Positions 1 through 9,613 of a stretch of 64,000 bases of DNA are shown here, in pieces; the first letter of the stretch is position 1; each line of letters opens with the position of its first letter. The position numbers and the translations under genes were made by a program. Below the pieces are notes generated by a model that was not told the DNA's origin, made no database searches, and saw only the letters and a program-made list of their open reading frames with translations. The DNA comes from Diadophis punctatus similis (lineage: Eukaryota; Chordata; Lepidosauria; Squamata; Dipsadidae): positions 9,829,919 to 9,893,918 of the forward strand of contig JALIGW010000010.1 in the NCBI GenBank assembly GCA_023053685.1. The letters are read 5' to 3'.

Positions 1-142
1 CCCGCTGCTGCCCGCCGCCACTGCTGTCCGCCACCCCTGCCACACGCCGCCGCCGCTCACCTCGAAGCGAGCTGCCTGACAGGTTTGAAGACCAACTTTC
101 ACATTTGAAGAGCCCTGGTTTAGGGGTTAGGGGTGCAAGGGT

Positions 143-260
143 CTTCAAACTTGGCAAGTTTAAGACTTGTGGACTTCAACTCCCATTCCTGAGCTAGCAT
201 GACTGGAGGAGGAATTCTGGGAGTTGAAGTCCACAAGTCTTAAAGCTGTCAAGTTTGAAG
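143..260. repeat. Foldback repeat, 43-bp arms
   Basis: Arms at 143-185 and 218-260 are reverse complements at about 40 of 43 positions, around a 32-base spacer. This is the architecture of a short non-autonomous foldback DNA element. No target duplication was identified. Confidence 0.7.
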
Positions 261-261
261 T

Positions 262-331
262 TTGTAAAAAGTGTACATGGTTGTAAAAAGTGTACATGGT
301 TGTAAAAAGTATACATGGTTGTAAAAAGTAT
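262..331. repeat. 19-bp minisatellite
   Basis: Three full 19-bp units (262-280, 281-299, 300-318) and one partial unit share the core TTGTAAAAAGTGTACATGG with single substitutions. It abuts the right arm of the foldback at 143-260. Confidence 0.85.
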
Positions 332-419
332 TCTGCTACACTGGTATTTTATTAAATAATATATTACTACACTATTTGGTTCAGAATACTTTTTTCCTTG
401 TTTTCCTCCTCTAAAATCT

Positions 420-467
420 AGGTGCGTCCTATATTCCGGTGCGTCCTATACTCCGAAAAATACGGTA
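420..467. mobile_element. DNA-transposon-like terminal sequence
   Basis: A short tandem motif (GGTGCGTCCTATA, twice) is followed by CTCCGAAAAATACGGTA. A related motif, TTTTTTGGAGTATAAGACAC, occurs at 39592 near another palindromic repeat. I read this as the end of a non-autonomous DNA element. The rest may include the foldback and minisatellite to its left, but the element cannot be delimited here. Confidence 0.4.
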
Positions 468-1147
468 ATGAGAATTTGCTTCCATCCAAATGGAATCTGA
501 ATCTGACTCACTTTTTTTTATTAAAAGCAGAGAATTGATACTAAAGTTTGACCCTTATATATATTTCAGATCATTCACTCAAAATACCTCATTAAGATTG
601 TTTCTTTCTTTTTGAAGTTGCTCTTTTTACTTCCTTTTTTATGTCTTTATGTCAGTCTGATTCTGAACATTTAGGAGTCAAGGTGCTCCATCCTATGGCA
701 CTTTTTTTTGGTTGCTGTCACAAGTTGTTGCCCTTTCAGGAATTTTTACCGAGATGAGTTACTAAATTTTCTAGGAGAGAAAGGGCTCTGGGTATCTAAA
801 AAGAAAATTACAATGTCAGGGTTCCAAGTAATAGATTCATTGCAAAGAATAACTCCGAGGCAGGTAGATTCCTCAAACAATAGCTTTATTGGAAATATCA
901 AATTGGCACATATCTGGTGAAAAACAACTCCAGGAGACCTCTTGGTTTTCACCTAATTAAAAGTAAAAGTTTTTCCCCTCAACCCCAACCCCAAACCCAA
1001 ACAATCAGTCACATGGCCTAAAAAGGGATAGTGGTATTTCACCTTAGAATGGGGGAAATTTCACTATATGAAACTAAATATATGTTTGTAAAGAACTGTA
1101 TACCTGGGCTGTCCTCTTCTTTATCCCTACCTCAGGAACAAAGGACT

Positions 1148-1340
1148 GCTAGCTCAAATGCCTCCACTCGAATTTGTGGTCCACAAGTTCCAGCCTGGTG
1201 ATTGGGTCCTGATAAAAACCTGATATAAAGAGAAACTAACACCAGTTTAGGACAGGTCCTACCAAGTCCTGCTGACCACTGAAACAGCAGTCTGAACTAA
1301 AGACAAAGGGTGGACTCACTACACGTGTATAAAAGGACAA
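1148..1340 (+). pseudogene. Retroviral integrase C-terminal fragment
   Basis: In one frame the translation contains a hydrophobic stretch ending in PGDWVLIKT, then after a stop YQVLLTTETAV. Both resemble the C-terminal DNA-binding region of gammaretrovirus-type integrases, where GDWVLVKT and YTVLLTTPTAL are characteristic. The frame has stops near 1220 and 1240 and is only about 60 codons long. The catalytic core is absent. It lies directly upstream of env remnants, as expected for a provirus. Confidence 0.6.
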
Positions 1341-1885
1341 GTGGAAAGTGGTTCCTGGAGAAGACCCGCTGGAGAAGACCCGCTGAGAATAAAAATTACC
1401 CAAAACTGATGTGGTCATTGTGGTATGAATGGGCTTTGTTTGTAATTTTTGTCGTTGAAGGAGTAGCAACTTTTTGATTGTTCCTGCCTAATTGGTGGCC
1501 TATGTTATTCCATCCTAAGTCCCCAAAAGAAGCTGTGGAACTTTGCACCCTACAGGATGTGTTGGTTCTACAGTTGTAACTGTATCACTGAATGTTGTTG
1601 TTGTTACCATTGTTGTGATTGTGGTCCAGTATGTGCTTGTGAAGAACCTTGTGATATAGTAATAGTGGAAGGCTGGGTAGATTAAATGTGTAAACGTCTG
1701 ACACTAAATAAGGAGAATTGGGATATTGAATCAGATCAGCCTGACTTGAACATAGCAGTCATGGGAGATAGTGATATCATAATCCCTGAAGACATGGAAT
1801 GGATTGATTTAATGCAATGGTTAAATATTTGGGAATATTTTTTCATGGGTAGGAATAATAGGACGAGAATATAATGCAATGATAT

Positions 1886-2383
1886 GTGTGCTTGTATTCT
1901 ATACAAGCAAGGGTGTTTTCTCCACTTAATGTAACTTTTCAGGTAGATATTTGTTCCATAATACCATGCTCAGATAATGAGAAGCAATATTCTAATTACC
2001 ACAAATATATTAGTGCGCTGCAACAACGGGGATGGGCTTGTGAAGGAGGGGAGCAGTGCCCTGGGTGGACAAATACCCAGGATAGACCCAGTAATTGGGC
2101 ACTGCAAACATCTATAGTAGGTCATATATGTTTTGCTAGGGAAGGATCTAGCCAGTATATTAGTGTTGGCATATTCCTTTGTAATAACAGATTAGAAGAA
2201 AATAAGGCCAGTACCACCTGGTGGTCTGGAATTAATCTGACACTTCCTAGTAACCCATTTGAAAATATCCCTAGACTGAGTGGGTTATGGATGGTTGTGG
2301 GTACTGAGATTCTTAACTGGCATGCTCCAGATGGCTTATATTGGATATGTGGAAAGTTTGTCTATGTGCAAATGCCTAGCTGA
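1886..2383 (+). pseudogene. Retroviral envelope surface-subunit remnant
   Basis: An open stretch of 165 codons resembles the C-terminal half of an envelope surface subunit: scattered cysteines and tryptophans, an Asn-linked glycosylation motif (NLT), and the phrase DGLYWICG near the end, a common retroviral Env motif. Similar codons continue past the stop at 2381. A 62-codon frame at 1686-1871 may be an upstream piece. There is no intact signal peptide or full-length reading frame. It sits between the integrase tail and the transmembrane-subunit remnants, so its identity rests on both motif and position. Confidence 0.55.
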
Positions 2384-2617
2384 TGGTATGGAGCATGTGC
2401 ATTAGGAACTGGGAAACCTAGGGTTTTTTTCTGCTGTCCATATGACAATGTGAAAGACTGAGTGTACCTGTTTATGAGGATGCAGGCCACAGAAAGATGA
2501 TGACTGGCCTCTAGAAAGAATAATTCAGGTATACAGACCAACCACCTGGGCAGAATATGGAATGTATGGTTATAGAACTCCCATTTATATTCTCAATAGA
2601 ATTATAAGGTTACAGGC

Positions 2618-2990
2618 CAGGGGTGTCAAACTCAAGGCCCGTGGGGTGGATGCAGCCTGCAAAGTGGTTGGATCCGGCCCGCGGGGCCATCCTGGTCTAC
2701 CCAATGCGAAAAGGAAAGATCAGGCCAGCATAGCTTCGGCCCAGTCTACCCAGTGCGAAGAGGAAAGATCAGGCCAACGTAGCTTCGGCCCGGTCTACCC
2801 AGTACGAAGAGAAAGATCAGGCCAGTGTAGCTTCAGCCTGGTCTACCCAATGCGAAGAGGTAACATGCCAGCAGTTTGAGGAGTTGTGTCAAGTTGGCCA
2901 CATCCACCCAGTCGGCCACATCCTCCCGGCCCCCCGAGGTCAACCACAGCCCTGGTGCTGCCCTCAATGAAATTGAGTTTGACACCCCTG
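2618..2990. mobile_element. hAT MITE in env, carrying a minisatellite
   Basis: The element begins CAGGGGTGTCAAACTC and ends GAGTTTGACACCCCTG, a perfect 16-bp terminal inverted repeat. It is flanked by 8-bp target copies TTACAGGC (2610-2617) and TTATAGGC (2991-2998), one base different. Eight-base duplications with CAG...CTG ends are typical of hAT transposons. There is no transposase, so it is non-autonomous. At 373 bp it is the longest of four copies of this family in the window because of an internal tandem array. Its insertion splits the envelope remnant. Confidence 0.9.
2695..2861. repeat. 49-bp minisatellite inside the hAT MITE
   Basis: Units start at 2695, 2744, 2793 and 2841, each beginning GTCTACCCA and containing AAAGATCAGGCCA. 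Two are 49 bp, one is 48 bp and the last is partial. The shorter family members at 4953, 6493 and 7680 lack the array. Confidence 0.85.
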
Positions 2991-2999
2991 TTATAGGCA

Positions 3000-3162
3000 A
3001 TGTTTGAAATAATAACTAATGAAACCACTATTGCTTTAAATTTAATAGCTAAACAGAATACTCAGTTTCAAACAGCAATATATCAGAATACACTCACTTT
3101 ACACTATTTGTTAGCAAAAGAAGGAGATGTGTGTAGAAACTTTAATCTCACAAATTGTTGTT
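3000..3162 (+). pseudogene. Env transmembrane-subunit remnant, N part
   Basis: The frame encodes a polar, leucine-rich helical stretch of the kind found in the ectodomain of retroviral transmembrane subunits, ending in a cysteine followed seven residues later by a CC pair (about 3130-3162). A C(6-7)CC motif at this place is characteristic of gammaretrovirus-type and related envelopes. The frame then runs into a SINE. With its partner at 3411-3677 it is a broken relic. Confidence 0.55.
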
Positions 3163-3409
3163 TGCAAATAGCAATAGCAATAGCACTTAGAGTTATATAC
3201 CACTTCATAGTGCTTTTACAGCCCTCTCTAAGCTGTTTACAGAGTCAGCATATTTCCTCCAACAATCTGGGTCCTCATTTTACCCACCTCGGAAGGATGG
3301 AAGGCTGAGTCAACCTTGAGCGGGTGAGATTTGAACTGCCAAACTGCAGCTAGCAGTCAGCTGAAGTAGCCTGCAATACTGCACTCTAACCACTGCGCCA
3401 CCTCGGCTC
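3163..3409 (-). mobile_element. tRNA-derived SINE, squamate type
   Basis: On the minus strand the element starts GAGCCGAGGTGGCGCAGTGG, a tRNA-like head with a pol III A box near 3391-3400 and a B box (GGTTCAAATCTCACC-like) at 3322-3336. Its 3' end is a GCTATT simple repeat at 3163-3180. About 247 bp is close to full length for such a SINE. It is inserted in the env transmembrane remnant. A clear target duplication was not found. A fragment of the same family lies at 19945-20041. Confidence 0.8.
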
Positions 3410-3410
3410 T

Positions 3411-3677
3411 ATAGATTATCAAGGAAAAGCTATAGAGGAGATTACTGCCAAAATGAGGAAAGTTGCACATGTCCCAGTGCAGACTTGGACTGGGGCAGTT
3501 GACTTCAACTGGTTTGGCAGTATTTTCTCTGTCTGGAAAAGGATTGGGTTTCTAGTGTTGTTAACCTTTGGAGGACTCCTTCTCCTCCCCTGTTTCATCC
3601 CTTTGATCCAGTGTGTGGTTAAATCCACCATCACTGGGATGACAGTTATAGATTCATCAGTCTGCCACCTCTCCTGA
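3411..3677 (+). pseudogene. Env transmembrane-subunit remnant, C part
   Basis: This frame continues the envelope after the SINE. It encodes a short polar segment with VPVQTW, an aromatic WFG motif, then about 25 hydrophobic residues (near 3538-3620) that fit a membrane anchor, and a short polar tail ending at 3677. Order and spacing match the membrane-proximal end of retroviral transmembrane subunits. A purine tract and the LTR follow about 100 bases downstream. Decayed and interrupted. Confidence 0.6.
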
Positions 3678-3779
3678 TAAACCAGCAAATATCATGGTCC
3701 TAAAGACCATCCCCACGAAATGTACTCCCCTAGTTCACCATTGACAGGAAGCATCCTGTCCTTAAAGTAAAGGGAGGAA

Positions 3780-4353
3780 TGAAGGGACATAATAATAGAA
3801 TCAGTAGAATTAGTTTAACTTGCTCTTTCACTTCTGTAAGAATTGCTTCGCTTCTGTAAGAATTGCTTCACTTCTGTAAGAATTAGAATTTCCTGTGCCA
3901 TTCGCTTCTGCTATCTTGTTTTTCTGTACTACCCTGTGCCTGGTGCATGTCTCAAGCAAGCAGTGGGGTATGCCATGACCTGGCAGGGTTCAGATATCGG
4001 GCAAATACCTGTGTTGCTAAGCACCCAGCCCCCCCCCCCATTCCTTGCTACACTGGCAAAGGAGAGAATGGACACACTGGGCTATAAGGAAGAAAGGAAT
4101 GGACATGGCATGAGCAAGGCATTGCCCAGGGTTGGGTATCCAACTATTGTCTCTGATTGGTTACCTGCAGGTATAAGATGTTCATCACAATCTCCCTAAG
4201 TGTGGCTTTTTCCTTGCATGCTTGTTGTCTATATGCCGTAGAATAATCCACCCAGCTCTTTCTTTGTACAAATAAAAGCCGTTATTTTTTCAAGCCTCTT
4301 CTTGAGTCTCTCTTTGCCATTTTGGTGACTCAAGTACATTTTGGGACCTTACA
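3780..4353 (+). mobile_element. Retroviral 3' LTR (574 bp)
   Basis: The LTR begins TGAAGGGACAT just after the purine tract AAAGGGAGGAA (3769-3779) and ends ACCTTACA at 4353, so it has TG...CA ends. A reverse CCAAT motif (4155-4160), a TATA-like GTATAAGATG (4171-4180) and a polyadenylation signal AATAAA (4271-4276) are in the expected order. U3 holds a 20-bp tandem repeat. The 5' LTR is not in the window, so target duplication and age cannot be judged. Confidence 0.75.
3831..3884 (+). repeat. 20-bp direct repeats in LTR U3
   Basis: CTTCTGTAAGAATTGCTTC(A/G) occurs at 3831-3850 and 3851-3870, with a partial third copy to 3884. Tandem repeats in U3 of retroviral LTRs often act as enhancers; that role is inferred from position only. 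Confidence 0.7.
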
Positions 4354-4845
4354 TTATCAATGGCTACAAAAATCACAACCCTCTAGCTTTGGAGAATGAT
4401 GCAGATTGTTGTCTCTGTGGGAAATAAAATGAACTTGTAAGGTTTAGTTGAATACAAAAATATTTCTATGTCATTTTCTATGCAGATGTCCATGAAGTAA
4501 CATAATCTGGCCAAGTACCATACATTAATATGTGGATAAAAACATATTTAACAGCATTTTAAGAAAAAGTTCTTTCCCCTCCCCTCAAAAAGGTTTTTTT
4601 TAAAAAAAACTATTAGTTTTCAAAACTATAGCACTAATGAAATGCTATACATACTGACTTTAATCAGTATGAAAAATCTTCTTGCAAAGTTTAAACAGGC
4701 CTCACTAGTTGAAAAGTAAGTGGGGGGGGGGGGAGAAACTGTTGCTCTGCTGCTATTGGATTTGATTAGTCACCTGAGCCAGTCACATTCTCCATTGTTT
4801 TAACATGAATTATCCTTTGTTATTGCAGATGAGTCTGATGAAACA
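4354..4845. other. AT-rich spacer, nothing recognised
   Basis: About 490 bases after the LTR with homopolymer runs (a G run at 4722-4733 and T/A runs near 4598-4612). No repeat family, coding frame or RNA gene was recognised. Confidence 0.5.
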
Positions 4846-4922
4846 GGAATAACAGAGTTTGGAAAGGACCTTTGAGGTCTTCTAGTCCAACCCCCTGCTC
4901 AGGCAGGAATCTAATACAGGCC
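4846..4922 (-). mobile_element. CR1 LINE 3' end fragment
   Basis: The stretch containing GAGGTCTTCTAGTCCAACCC is the reverse complement of the 3' untranslated end of the CR1 copy at 23030-24240 (compare 24190-24240). Only the terminal 75 bases or so are present, as usual for 5'-truncated CR1 copies. Confidence 0.75.
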
Positions 4923-4952
4923 AAAGAATTTAACACAGGCAGAGCCACAAAC

Positions 4953-5082
4953 CAGGGGTGTCAAACTCACGGCCCACGAGCCAGATGCCTCACACGCTGG
5001 CCACGCCTATCCCTGGTTTAGCGAAGGGGGGAAGTCGCAATATATCACGTGACAACATGACACCGCGAGTTTGACATCCCTG
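4953..5082. mobile_element. hAT MITE (130 bp)
   Basis: Terminal inverted repeats CAGGGGTGTCAAACTC and GAGTTTGACATCCCTG are flanked by CCACAAAC (4945-4952) and CCATAAAC (5083-5090), an 8-bp target duplication with one change. Same family as 2618-2990, without the minisatellite. Confidence 0.88.
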
Positions 5083-5090
5083 CCATAAAC

Positions 5091-5527
5091 AAACAAATAA
5101 AAAAACCACATGAGAGTCTTCAAAGATCACACAGTGTCTTGTCTCCTTCTTCTCCCATTTCTGCTTTGAAAACCTCCTTGTTTTTCTTTTCCTATCACCA
5201 TTCTATAGCTTAATTTTTAACCCAATTTTGAGGTTTTCAATTCTCAGTGTTTCTGATCACTAGTAAGGATAGATGGTTATAACAAGAGAGTCAGGAGAGT
5301 GTTTTATAACTTTCCTGCCTTTGGCAAACTTCCTGGCAGTCTCAGTAATGACTATACTTATTCTTAATTGCCTTCAATATACTTACAGAAGAGTTCCATT
5401 CAGGTGAATTATTTCCTGGATTCTCTCTAATTAATCTGAAAGCTGCTGCTTTAGGATCTGGGATGATTAATAGTTGCAAGACAGCTAAATGCCTTGTGAA
5501 AGGGAAATCTCTCCAAAACATATGTAC
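5091..5527. other. Unassigned spacer
   Basis: No recognisable repeat, coding frame longer than chance, or RNA gene. Possibly unique or very old sequence. Confidence 0.4.
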
Positions 5528-5535
5528 ATACAACC

Positions 5536-6027
5536 CAGAGGTGGGTTCCTAATTTTTTTACTACCACTCTGTGGGTGTGGCTTATTTTGTGGGTGTGGCT
5601 TGCCACCCATGAGAAGGCGTGGCTTCTCGGACTGCTGAAGGGAGGGGAACTGAGATAGGTCCTACCGCCCATTCCCCCTCCCCTCAGCAGTTCGAGAAGG
5701 CTCGAACATGCGAAAATGCCTGGGATCATCACCGCGCGTTTGTGGCTTCTCAGATTGCTGAAGGGAGGGGAATGGAGATAGCTCCTGCCACCTGTTCTTT
5801 CAGCATCTCACGCGCTCCCTGCTTGGACTCACTGTGGGGTAGGAAGGCAGCGCATGCGCAGTGTCGGAAGCTCGGCTTCTGGGCATGCGCAAAAGAAAAT
5901 TAAAAATTTTTTTTAAAAAAATGGCGGTGCCCAGGCACCAGCAACCGACCGCACCGGTACTGTGACATCACCAGCGGGCCGCTACCGGTGCTATAGAGTG
6001 GACCGCACCGGTAGGAACCCACCACTG
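5536..6027. mobile_element. hAT-type MITE, CAGAGGTGGGTT family
   Basis: The element runs from CAGAGGTGGGTTCCTA to TAGGAACCCACCACTG, a near-perfect inverted repeat, with perfect 8-bp target copies ATACAACC at 5528-5535 and 6028-6035. It is 492 bp, GC-rich and has no transposase. Internally a segment beginning TGGCTTCTC(G/A)GA occurs twice (about 5608 and 5742). A second copy at 10536-11719 shares the whole length apart from a nested LTR. Confidence 0.9.
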
Positions 6028-6035
6028 ATACAACC

Positions 6036-6484
6036 CCATTCTTGTCATGCAAGCACAAGTAATTCCAATGCAAGCAATTTTCAGTTGAGCATGTTATCAG
6101 CTTCTTGAATAGTCAGTTCTAGCTGAACTTCAAAACTATGTGAAGCTAATTAATCTTTTGAATGAGTAGCTTTGTAACATATGTTGTACAGTGTTTTCAA
6201 CACATGCACTGTAAATATAGGCATTAGGCTCAAATTGCCCATGTGACAGTCATGAGGAAGAGATTCAGGAACATTCTTCATGTGATAGAGCACTCTCATT
6301 CAATCCTGGGTGGATAAATATACTGTATACTTTAGCACTGAAATTCTGTTTTTGTTATACTTTGGACCACAGATATTGCATGTAGGACAGGTAACTGTGC
6401 CAAATAACAGACAAAATAATTACAAACAAGATAAATAATTTGGTATTGTATAGAGAATACAGAATCTGCTGTAGCATTGGAAAG
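6036..6484. other. Unassigned AT-rich spacer
   Basis: Between two hAT MITEs. I recognise no repeat family, gene or RNA here. Confidence 0.4.
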
Positions 6485-6492
6485 ACCTAGAT

Positions 6493-6594
6493 CAGGGCTG
6501 TCAAATTCGCGGCCCACGCCCGGTTTAGTGAAGGGGGGGAAAGTCCCGATATGTCACGTGACACCGCCATGACGATGTGAATTTGACACCCCTG
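6493..6594. mobile_element. hAT MITE (102 bp)
   Basis: Shortest copy of the CAGGGGTGTCAAACTC family in the window (CAGGGCTGTCAAATTC ... GAATTTGACACCCCTG), flanked by perfect 8-bp copies ACCTAGAT at 6485-6492 and 6595-6602. Confidence 0.9.
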
Positions 6595-6719
6595 ACCTAG
6601 ATCTTACTGTTATCAGTTTACTAAAAGTTCATAAAAAGTATGATGTTATGAATGACAAAATGTTGATCCATCATCAGTTTTTCAAGCAAGCTGGAAAAAT
6701 GACATGTTTGCCAGTTATT

Positions 6720-7605
6720 TTTTTTATTCAAAAAGTTTTATTAGTACAAAGTACAAACATTTTTCTCTTTTCTCCCCCCCTTCCCCCCAGACCCCTCCCC
6801 ACCCCCTTACCCTCCCCCCTCTCAGCCACCCACCCACCCACCCCGACTTCCCAGAAAAAGCACAGGGTATAGTATTCTACAGTATAAACATAAAATTAAA
6901 ATATACTAACAGATTATTAATTTCAAAATTTCTCTAGTTCTTTAACTCCTTGTTACTCAAAACCTTTTAAACATAATCTAAAAATTAGGCATATATCAAT
7001 AATAAACTAACATTCCAATATATCAAATTATTAATTTCACAATTATTCTAGATCTTTAATTCCGTATAACTCAAAACCTTTTAAAAGTAGTCAAAAAAAA
7101 TTTTTCTTTTCTTCTAACATGTATCATCTCTAGTCCATTCCACTATATATCTTTCATTTAAATAATCTTTAAAATATAATAATAAAAAGAGAATTTTTTT
7201 TTTTGCCATCTCGACCAGATGCACAACCATCAGCGTCAATTCCTCGATAATAGATGAATCTTCCTTCTTCCAACACTATGCCTCCAATAATCTGGCATTT
7301 AAAATCAACTTAATTACTATTACAATACAGTCCGTAGTTGTTCCCAACAAGAAAAACTGTGTTATAAACTTGATCTTTTCTATAGAATATTTTGAATAAT
7401 CCACCATATTTTTATCCAAAAAGCCTTAATTTTCTTTTCTTTTTTTAACATAACCATCGTATACAAAAATACATAACATCTTCACATCACCAACATTTAA
7501 ATTATAGATTTAGTCTTTTTCCCATATTTCCATCCTTATAATTTCTCCACTATTTTAATCCCATTTTCATACAATCCTTAAACTCAGCTTCTAAATTTAA
7601 TTCCG
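6720..7605 (-). mobile_element. 5'-truncated LINE 3' end with 15-bp TSD
   Basis: A T-rich left end (reverse of an A tail) and the perfect 15-bp direct repeats TGTTTGCCAGTTATT at 6705-6719 and 7606-7620 mark a target-primed LINE-type insertion on the minus strand. The 886-bp body is AT-rich with a C-rich tract at 6775-6845 and no open coding frame, consistent with a 3' untranslated region. Composition resembles the LINE-like insertions at 24885-26963 and 28026-31539, but I cannot align them reliably by eye. Confidence 0.75.
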
Positions 7606-7679
7606 TGTTTGCCAGTTATTGAATTGCACTGGTCCCTCAGAGCCCCATTAAAACTTTCTTAAAGGTAATCCCTTTAAGG

Positions 7680-7813
7680 CACGGGTGTCAAACTCGATTG
7701 CATCACATGATCTATCGTGACATATCATGACATTTTTTGCCTTTGTGCAGCCAGGGTGGAAGTGGCATGTGCATGATGCATCCGGCCCGTGGGTCGCCAG
7801 TTTGACACAACTG
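7680..7813. mobile_element. hAT MITE (134 bp)
   Basis: Ends CACGGGTGTCAAACTC and CAGTTTGACACAACTG are degenerate versions of the family inverted repeat. Perfect 8-bp target copies CTTTAAGG flank it at 7672-7679 and 7814-7821. Confidence 0.87.
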
Positions 7814-7821
7814 CTTTAAGG

Positions 7822-8326
7822 ACTCAACATCCCAGCCTCTATTTGTCTCTCAATACTATAGATACTGCTCAGTGGCTCCAACATCTTCCAAAACTGGTTG
7901 GAATCAAAACTAAAAAAGAATGATGATGGCTAAATCACATAATGAAATATTAATTTCTCTAACACTGAAAAGAAAATGCCTAGCACAGATAACTGGTAGC
8001 TATAGTCTAAACTGATGCCTGGAAAAACAAACAAGCAAAAATAACCCCACTGCCTTGTGACCACAATTCTCTTATCAATTGTGCTACAAAGAAGTGGGGC
8101 CAGTCACTGATTTCTAAAGACATCAACAATACAATGCAAACAGGGATTCAGTAAGCAAAAATGTGTAAATCTTATTCCTTTAATACAACTTCTTATGCAG
8201 AGTGGAATACACTTATCAAAAAAAACCCAATGTGCCATTTTCAATGTGACTCTAAATCATTGATACAAATGGAAAACATGTAATTATTTGATATGTGCAC
8301 ACTTAAAAAATATTTTGAAAGATGTT
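7822..8326. other. Unassigned spacer
   Basis: AT-rich, with no recognised repeat or gene. Confidence 0.4.
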
Positions 8327-9000
8327 GAATAAAATAGAGTTGGAAGGGACCTTGGAGGTCTTCTAGTCCAGCCCCCTGCTCTGGCAGGAGACGCTATACC
8401 ATTTCAGACAAGTGGCTGTCCAGTCTCTTCTTTTTTAATAAATATTTTATTAAACATTTTCCAACCTTTACATCACAATTCCACTTTTTACAGTGTTCTG
8501 ATATCAGTATCACTCATATTTACATAATTTCCACTTTTATATATTACGAGTCTATATATTATATAACTATTTATATACATACGTAATATCTTTTACCTTT
8601 AATTCCACTGGTTAATTGTTCTCATTTAGTTTCTTCTTAATTCCAGGTTGCTTCTCTCCTTGATTAGTTTCCAATGATTGTTTCTTGTCCTGCCCTCTGC
8701 TGCTTTGGAGAATAAATTGACCCCTCTTCTTTGTGGCAGCTCCTCAAATATTGGAATATTGCTATCATGTCACCCCTAATTCTTCTTTTCTCTAGACTAT
8801 AAACCCAAATCCTGCAACCATTCTTCATATGTTTTAGTCTCCAGGTCTTTGATCACCTTAGTAGCTCTTGTCTGAACTTTTTTCCAAAGCTCAACATCTT
8901 TTTTGTAGTGTGGTGACCAAAATTGGTTGCAGTATTCCAGGTGTGGTCTTACTAGGGCTTTATAAAGCACTACTAATGTTCTTTGGACCTTGTATATGCA
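8327..9000 (-). pseudogene. CR1 LINE, RT C-terminus and 3' UTR, broken
   Basis: The minus strand carries CR1 3' UTR (8327-8432 and about 8604-8800) and then the last codons of the CR1 reverse transcriptase ORF (8797-8970, with phrases such as ALVRPHLEYC and LETKTYEEW), matching the copy at 23485-24183. A foreign AT-rich segment at about 8433-8603 interrupts it. The 5' part is missing, as in most CR1 copies. The right edge is cut by a GC-rich repeat near 9001. Confidence 0.8.
8433..8603 (-). mobile_element. Short LINE 3' tail nested in CR1
   Basis: An AT-rich insert starting TTTTTTAATAAATATTTTAT, the reverse of a polyadenylated LINE end, separates two segments that are contiguous in typical CR1 3' UTRs. 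Boundaries are approximate and no clean target duplication was found. Confidence 0.45.
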
Positions 9001-9346
9001 TATCGGTTTGGACCAGTTCGGACCGGTTCGCCCAAACTGGTAGAAACCCGCTGGTGACATCATGATGACATCATGGAACCGGTTCGGTCGGTGCCGGTCC
9101 GTGGACACTGCCATCTTTTTTAAAATTTAATTTCATTTAATTTTTTGAATTTTTCCCGGTTTTTTTCTTCTGAGCATGCGCAGAAGCAGAGTTTCCGGCA
9201 CTGCTCATGCGTCGCCATCTTGTTTTCAGGGGGGTTTTGGGGAATTTTTTTTCCCGGCACTGCGCATGCAAACGCGGACACACGAGGCGCGGCCACGCGG
9301 CATGGGAGGAAGCAAACCAGCAGCGAGGTAAGTTAGAACCCATATA
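9001..9346. mobile_element. GC-rich non-autonomous DNA element (probable)
   Basis: A GC-rich block (GGACCGGTTCG, TGACATCATGATGACATCAT, several GCATGCGCA motifs) is bounded by TATGCATA on the left and TATACATA on the right, a possible 8-bp target duplication with one mismatch. Its last bases (GTTAGAACCCA) resemble the end of the MITE family at 5536-6027. Inverted ends are poor, so classification is tentative. Confidence 0.4.
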
Positions 9347-9613
9347 CATAGGCATGTATTGTTGTGCTATTAATTAAGGCAGCAAGCTCCTTTTTTAGAC
9401 TTCAGGTTTATTTATTTATTTATTTATTTAAATAGATTTGTATGCCGCCCAACTCCCAGGGGACTCTGGGCGGCTAACAACATGTCAAATCCATTATTGA
9501 AATATCACATAGCAATTAAAATCACATAGCAGTTAAAAATTATAAAAGTTAAAAAAACAACCAACATTCATGACCAGGGGGAAGACCCAAATATAATCTG
9601 ATTGGTCTCACTT

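Larger units (their letters stand above)
1100..4353 (+). mobile_element. Endogenous retrovirus relic, 3' half
   Basis: A decayed provirus remnant reads left to right: the tail of an integrase, an envelope-like region in several broken frames, a purine-rich tract, and one LTR. A hAT MITE (2618-2990) and a tRNA-derived SINE (3163-3409) interrupt the envelope part. Gag, protease, RT and the 5' LTR are not in the window. The order pol tail, env, LTR is diagnostic of a retrovirus. The left limit is approximate because sequence before about 1100 carries nothing I recognise. Many stops and shifts make it non-functional. Confidence 0.75.

Noticed and set aside
2695..2861. Regular direct repeats that might suggest a CRISPR array
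   Set aside because: The units are tandem with no unique spacers, sit inside a MITE, and the context is eukaryotic.
3391..3409. A tRNA gene on the minus strand near 3330-3409
   Set aside because: A and B boxes are present, but the sequence continues into a SINE body and tail and lacks a proper tRNA cloverleaf.
1886..3677. Captured functional envelope (syncytin-like) gene
   Set aside because: Multiple stops and frameshifts plus a MITE and a SINE inside the coding region rule out an intact protein.
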